A stretch of 64,000 bases of DNA from Actinotalea alkalitolerans (lineage in GTDB: Bacteria; Actinomycetota; Actinomycetes; Actinomycetales; Cellulomonadaceae), in the NCBI RefSeq assembly GCF_023369855.1, contig NZ_JAMBPP010000006.1, positions 186,001-250,000 on the forward strand, read 5' to 3'. Positions 61,187 to 64,000 of the stretch are shown here, piece after piece. A model generated the notes under the pieces. It saw only the letters and a program-made list of their open reading frames with translations, was not told the DNA's origin and made no database searches. Position numbers and translations under genes: made by a program. Position 1 is the first letter of the stretch. Each line of letters starts with the position of its first letter.

Positions 61187-62782
61187 GTGACCACCCCCCG
61201 CCCCGCAGCCGTCGTCGTCCTCGCAGCGGGCGAGGGCACCCGGATGCGATCCACCACTCCCAAGGTCCTGCACGAGCTCGCCGGTCGGTCGATGCTCGGG
61301 CACGCGATCACGGCCGCCCGTTCGCTCGACCCGCAGCGTGTGGTCGTCGTGGTCCGGCACGAGCGGGACCGGGTGGCCGCCCATGCGGTCGAGGTCGACC
61401 CGCAGGTCCTGGTCGCCGACCAGGACGAGGTCCCGGGCACGGGGCGCGCGGTGCAGTGCGGGCTGAGTGTGCTGGACGCCACCGCGCACGCCGACCTGGT
61501 GAGGGACGGCGTCCCCGAGACCCACAGCGACTCGGTCGCGGTCGAGGGGCCCCTGGTCGTGCTCGCCGGTGACATCCCTCTGCTCGACGGCCAGGTCCTG
61601 GCACGGCTGCTCGAGACGCACGTCGCCGACGGCAACGCCGTGACGGTGCTGACCACGCAGGTGGCCGACGCCACCGGCTACGGCCGGGTGCTGCGGGACG
61701 AGGACGGCGCGGTGCTCGGCGTCGTCGAGCACAAGGACGCCGACGCCGAGCAACTCGCGATCACCGAGATCAACTCCTCGGTCTACGTGTTCGACGCCGC
61801 GGTGCTGCGTCGGGCGCTGGGGCGCCTCGGCCAGGACAACGCCCAGGGTGAGGTGTACCTGACCGACGTGCTCGCGATCGCGCGGGGCGACGGCGGGTCG
61901 GTACGAGCGCTCCAGGTCGACGACCCGATGCTCGTCGAGGGGGTCAACGACCGCTCGCAGCTCGCGGTGCTGCGGGCAGAGCTCAACCGTCGTCTGCTCG
62001 AGGAGTGGATGCTCTCGGGGGTCACCGTGGTGGACCCGGCGACCACCTGGGTCGACGTCGACGTCGAGCTCGAGCCGGACGTGACGCTGCTGCCCGGAAC
62101 CCAGCTGCACGGCCGGACGCGGGTCGCGAGCGGCGCGGTGGTGGGCCCGGACACCACGCTGACCGATGTCGTGGTGGGTGCGCATGCGCAGGTGGTCCGC
62201 AGCCATGCGACGGGTTCCGTCGTGGGCCCGGGGGCGGTGGTCGGACCGTTCTCGTACCTGAGGCCCGGGACGACGCTGGGTGCGGACGGGAAGATCGGTG
62301 CCTTCGTCGAGACGAAGAACGCGGAGATCGGCGCCCACTCCAAGGTGCCGCACCTGTCGTACGTGGGCGACGCGACGATCGGTGAGCACACCAACATCGG
62401 CGCGGCGACGATCTTCGTCAACTACGACGGGGTGACCAAGCACCGCTCGACCATCGGCTCGCACGTGCGGATCGGCTCGGACAACGCGCTGGTCGCTCCG
62501 GTGACGATCGGCGACGGTGCGTACACCGGTGCCGGTTCGGTGATCCGCCGTGACGTCGGTGCCGGAGCCCTGGGCATCAACACCGCGCCGCAGCGGACGA
62601 TCGATCGGTGGGTGCTCAGACGCCGGCCCGGCTCGCCGTCGGCCGAGGCCGCCGCGGCTGCACTGGGCATCGACGGGGACGACACCGACGACCTCTCACC
62701 TCAGGCCCGCGCCGAGATCGCCCGGCACCAGGCGGGGTCGGCTGCCGACCACGACTCCTCGTCCACCACCGAAGGGCACTGA
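61187..62782 (+). CDS. glmU: Bifunctional GlcNAc-1-P uridyltransferase / GlcN-1-P acetyltransferase
   Basis: 531 residues from GTG 61187. The N-terminal pyrophosphorylase domain has LAAGEGTRMRSTTPKVLHEL, VVLAGDIPLLDG and EINSSVYVFD. The C-terminal left-handed beta-helix has VETKNAEIGAHSKVPHLSYV and GAATIFVNYDGVTKH. An Ala/Ser-rich tail of ~40 residues extends past the catalytic fold, as in other actinobacterial GlmU. It makes UDP-GlcNAc for peptidoglycan. Linked to prs five bases downstream. Confidence 0.96.
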   Translation: MTTPRPAAVVVLAAGEGTRMRSTTPKVLHELAGRSMLGHAITAARSLDPQRVVVVVRHERDRVAAHAVEVDPQVLVADQDEVPGTGRAVQCGLSVLDATAHADLVRDGVPETHSDSVAVEGPLVVLAGDIPLLDGQVLARLLETHVADGNAVTVLTTQVADATGYGRVLRDEDGAVLGVVEHKDADAEQLAITEINSSVYVFDAAVLRRALGRLGQDNAQGEVYLTDVLAIARGDGGSVRALQVDDPMLVEGVNDRSQLAVLRAELNRRLLEEWMLSGVTVVDPATTWVDVDVELEPDVTLLPGTQLHGRTRVASGAVVGPDTTLTDVVVGAHAQVVRSHATGSVVGPGAVVGPFSYLRPGTTLGADGKIGAFVETKNAEIGAHSKVPHLSYVGDATIGEHTNIGAATIFVNYDGVTKHRSTIGSHVRIGSDNALVAPVTIGDGAYTGAGSVIRRDVGAGALGINTAPQRTIDRWVLRRRPGSPSAEAAAAALGIDGDDTDDLSPQARAEIARHQAGSAADHDSSSTTEGH

Positions 62783-62787
62783 CAACG

Positions 62788-63771
62788 ATGAGCGGGATCA
62801 CCTCGGCCGACGGCGGCAAGCGCCTGGTCCTCGTCTCCGGCCGGGCGCACCCTCAGCTCGCGGAGGACGTCTCCCGCGCCCTGGGCAGCGAGCTGGTGCC
62901 CACCACGGCGTACGACTTCGCCAACGGAGAGATCTACGTCCGGTTCGGGGAGAGCGTGCGGGGGGCCGACGCGTTCGTCCTGCAGAGCCACACCGCGCCG
63001 ATCAACCAGTGGATCATGGAGCAGCTGATCATGGTGGATGCGCTCAAGCGTGCTTCTGCCAAGACGATCACCGTGGTCCAGCCCTTCTACGGCTACTCGC
63101 GCCAGGACAAGAAGCACAAGGGGCGTGAGCCGATCTCGGCGCGCCTCATGGCCGACCTGTTCAAGACCGCGGGCGCCGACCGGCTGATGAGCGTGGACCT
63201 GCACGCGGCTCAGTCCCAGGGCTTCTTCGACGGGCCGGTGGACCACCTGTGGGCCATGCCGCTGCTCGTGGACTACGTCCGCAGCCGGGTCGACCTGACG
63301 AACGTGGCGGTGGTCTCGCCCGACGCCGGTCGGATCCGTGTGGCCGAGCAGTGGGCGGCGAAGCTCGGTGGCTGCCCGCTGGCGTTCATCCACAAGACCC
63401 GTGACATCAACGCCCCCAACAAGTCGGTGGCCAACCGGGTGGTCGGCGAGGTCGAGGGGCGCACCTGCATCCTGACCGACGACATCATCGACACCGGCGG
63501 GACCATCGCCGAGGCGGTGCGGGTGCTGCTCGGGGCGGGGGCCAAGGACGTCATCGTCGCAGCGACCCACGGGGTGCTGTCCGACCCGGCCGCGTACCGG
63601 CTCACCGAGTGCGGCGCGCGCGAGGTCATCGTGACCGACACCCTGCCGATCCCCGAGGAGCGGCAGTTCGACAAGCTCACGATCCTGTCGATCGCCCCGC
63701 TGATCGCCCGGGCGATCCGGGAGGTCTTCGACGACGGCTCGGTGACGTCCCTCTTCGACGGCGCCGTCTGA
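62788..63771 (+). CDS. prs: Ribose-phosphate pyrophosphokinase
   Basis: 327 residues. Motifs: LVSGRAHPQLAEDVSRALG, FANGEIYVRFGESVRG, the flexible ATP loop YSRQDKKHKGREPISARL, DLHAAQSQGFFDGPVDHL, and the PRPP-binding loop TDDIIDTGGTIAEA. Makes PRPP for nucleotide, His and Trp synthesis. The glmU-prs pairing is widely conserved. Confidence 0.97.
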   Translation: MSGITSADGGKRLVLVSGRAHPQLAEDVSRALGSELVPTTAYDFANGEIYVRFGESVRGADAFVLQSHTAPINQWIMEQLIMVDALKRASAKTITVVQPFYGYSRQDKKHKGREPISARLMADLFKTAGADRLMSVDLHAAQSQGFFDGPVDHLWAMPLLVDYVRSRVDLTNVAVVSPDAGRIRVAEQWAAKLGGCPLAFIHKTRDINAPNKSVANRVVGEVEGRTCILTDDIIDTGGTIAEAVRVLLGAGAKDVIVAATHGVLSDPAAYRLTECGAREVIVTDTLPIPEERQFDKLTILSIAPLIARAIREVFDDGSVTSLFDGAV

Positions 63772-63854
63772 GGCGCGAGCCGTCCGGTCCGGGCGCGTCG
63801 CACCGGGCGACGGTGCCCGTACCGAGCCGGTTTCGTGGTGCCCCTCGGGCCGGG

Positions 63855-63860
63855 TAGAGT
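63855..63860 (+). promoter_or_regulatory. -10 element for a gene beyond the window
   Basis: TAGAGT lies 84 bp after prs. No start codon with a convincing frame follows before the window ends. In many actinobacteria prs is followed by rplY (ribosomal protein L25), so this is probably that gene's promoter and leader. Confidence 0.45.
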
Positions 63861-64000
63861 GAGCAAGTTGCCTCGGCGAGGGATGTCGGACGGCCGTACG
63901 GAGACACTCCGTCGGCTCGACTCCGTGATTGACGCGGCGGTCGTGCCTGCGCGTCCGTCCTGTGTCCCGCGCTGAGGCCACCGCCCCGCACCTGCCGTGC

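Overview
This is a contiguous, gene-dense, very GC-rich chromosomal segment from an actinobacterium. The RpfB-like/ksgA/ispE/ABC-F run, the fthC-moeA-acetyltransferase-sepX neighbourhood, frequent GTG starts, TANNNT -10 boxes and several apparently leaderless mRNAs all point that way. The carbohydrate-active gene load suggests Micrococcales, most likely a Cellulomonas/Sanguibacter/Oerskovia-like plant-polysaccharide degrader; that placement is inference. No insertion sequence, phage, CRISPR array or rRNA was seen.

1-19.5 kb is carbohydrate territory. It opens with the 3' end of a GH3 glycosidase, a GH43 beta-xylosidase/arabinofuranosidase and a large ATPase-LuxR regulator, then a small membrane protein and an SOS-boxed dinB. 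From 7.3 to 19.2 kb lies a LacI-controlled operon: solute-binding lipoprotein, two permeases, a GH94-type phosphorylase, a GH3 beta-glucosidase and a secreted glucoamylase-like (GH144-type) hydrolase. I read it as a beta-1,2-glucan (sophorooligosaccharide) uptake and degradation system, with three related LacI operators and a strong terminator hairpin.

19.5-36.4 kb is accessory. It has a CBS protein; a 78-residue HTH gene overlapping a serine hydrolase and flanked by two related palindromic repeats; an ArsR/SRPBCC pair; a divergent pair made of a CHAT-protease protein and a 505-residue unknown around a 23-nt palindrome; an FAD oxidoreductase with an NAD(P)-binding partner and a LuxR regulator; a structured 440-bp gap; a 1507-residue helicase-like protein with degraded nucleotide-binding motifs; mscL and a CpaB-like SAF protein.

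36.4-64 kb is mostly conserved core: FmdB-type zinc ribbon, penicillin-acylase-family hydrolase, 5-FTHF cyclo-ligase, moeA, acetyltransferase, sepX, tRNA-Ala, GH20, protein mannosyltransferase, rsmI, nicotinamidase, a PQQ-dehydrogenase-like lipoprotein, metG, tatD, two Rpf-like DUF348/G5 proteins, ksgA, ispE, ABC-F, TetR/MarR, tRNA-Gln, glmU and prs. It ends in the promoter region of a gene beyond the window.
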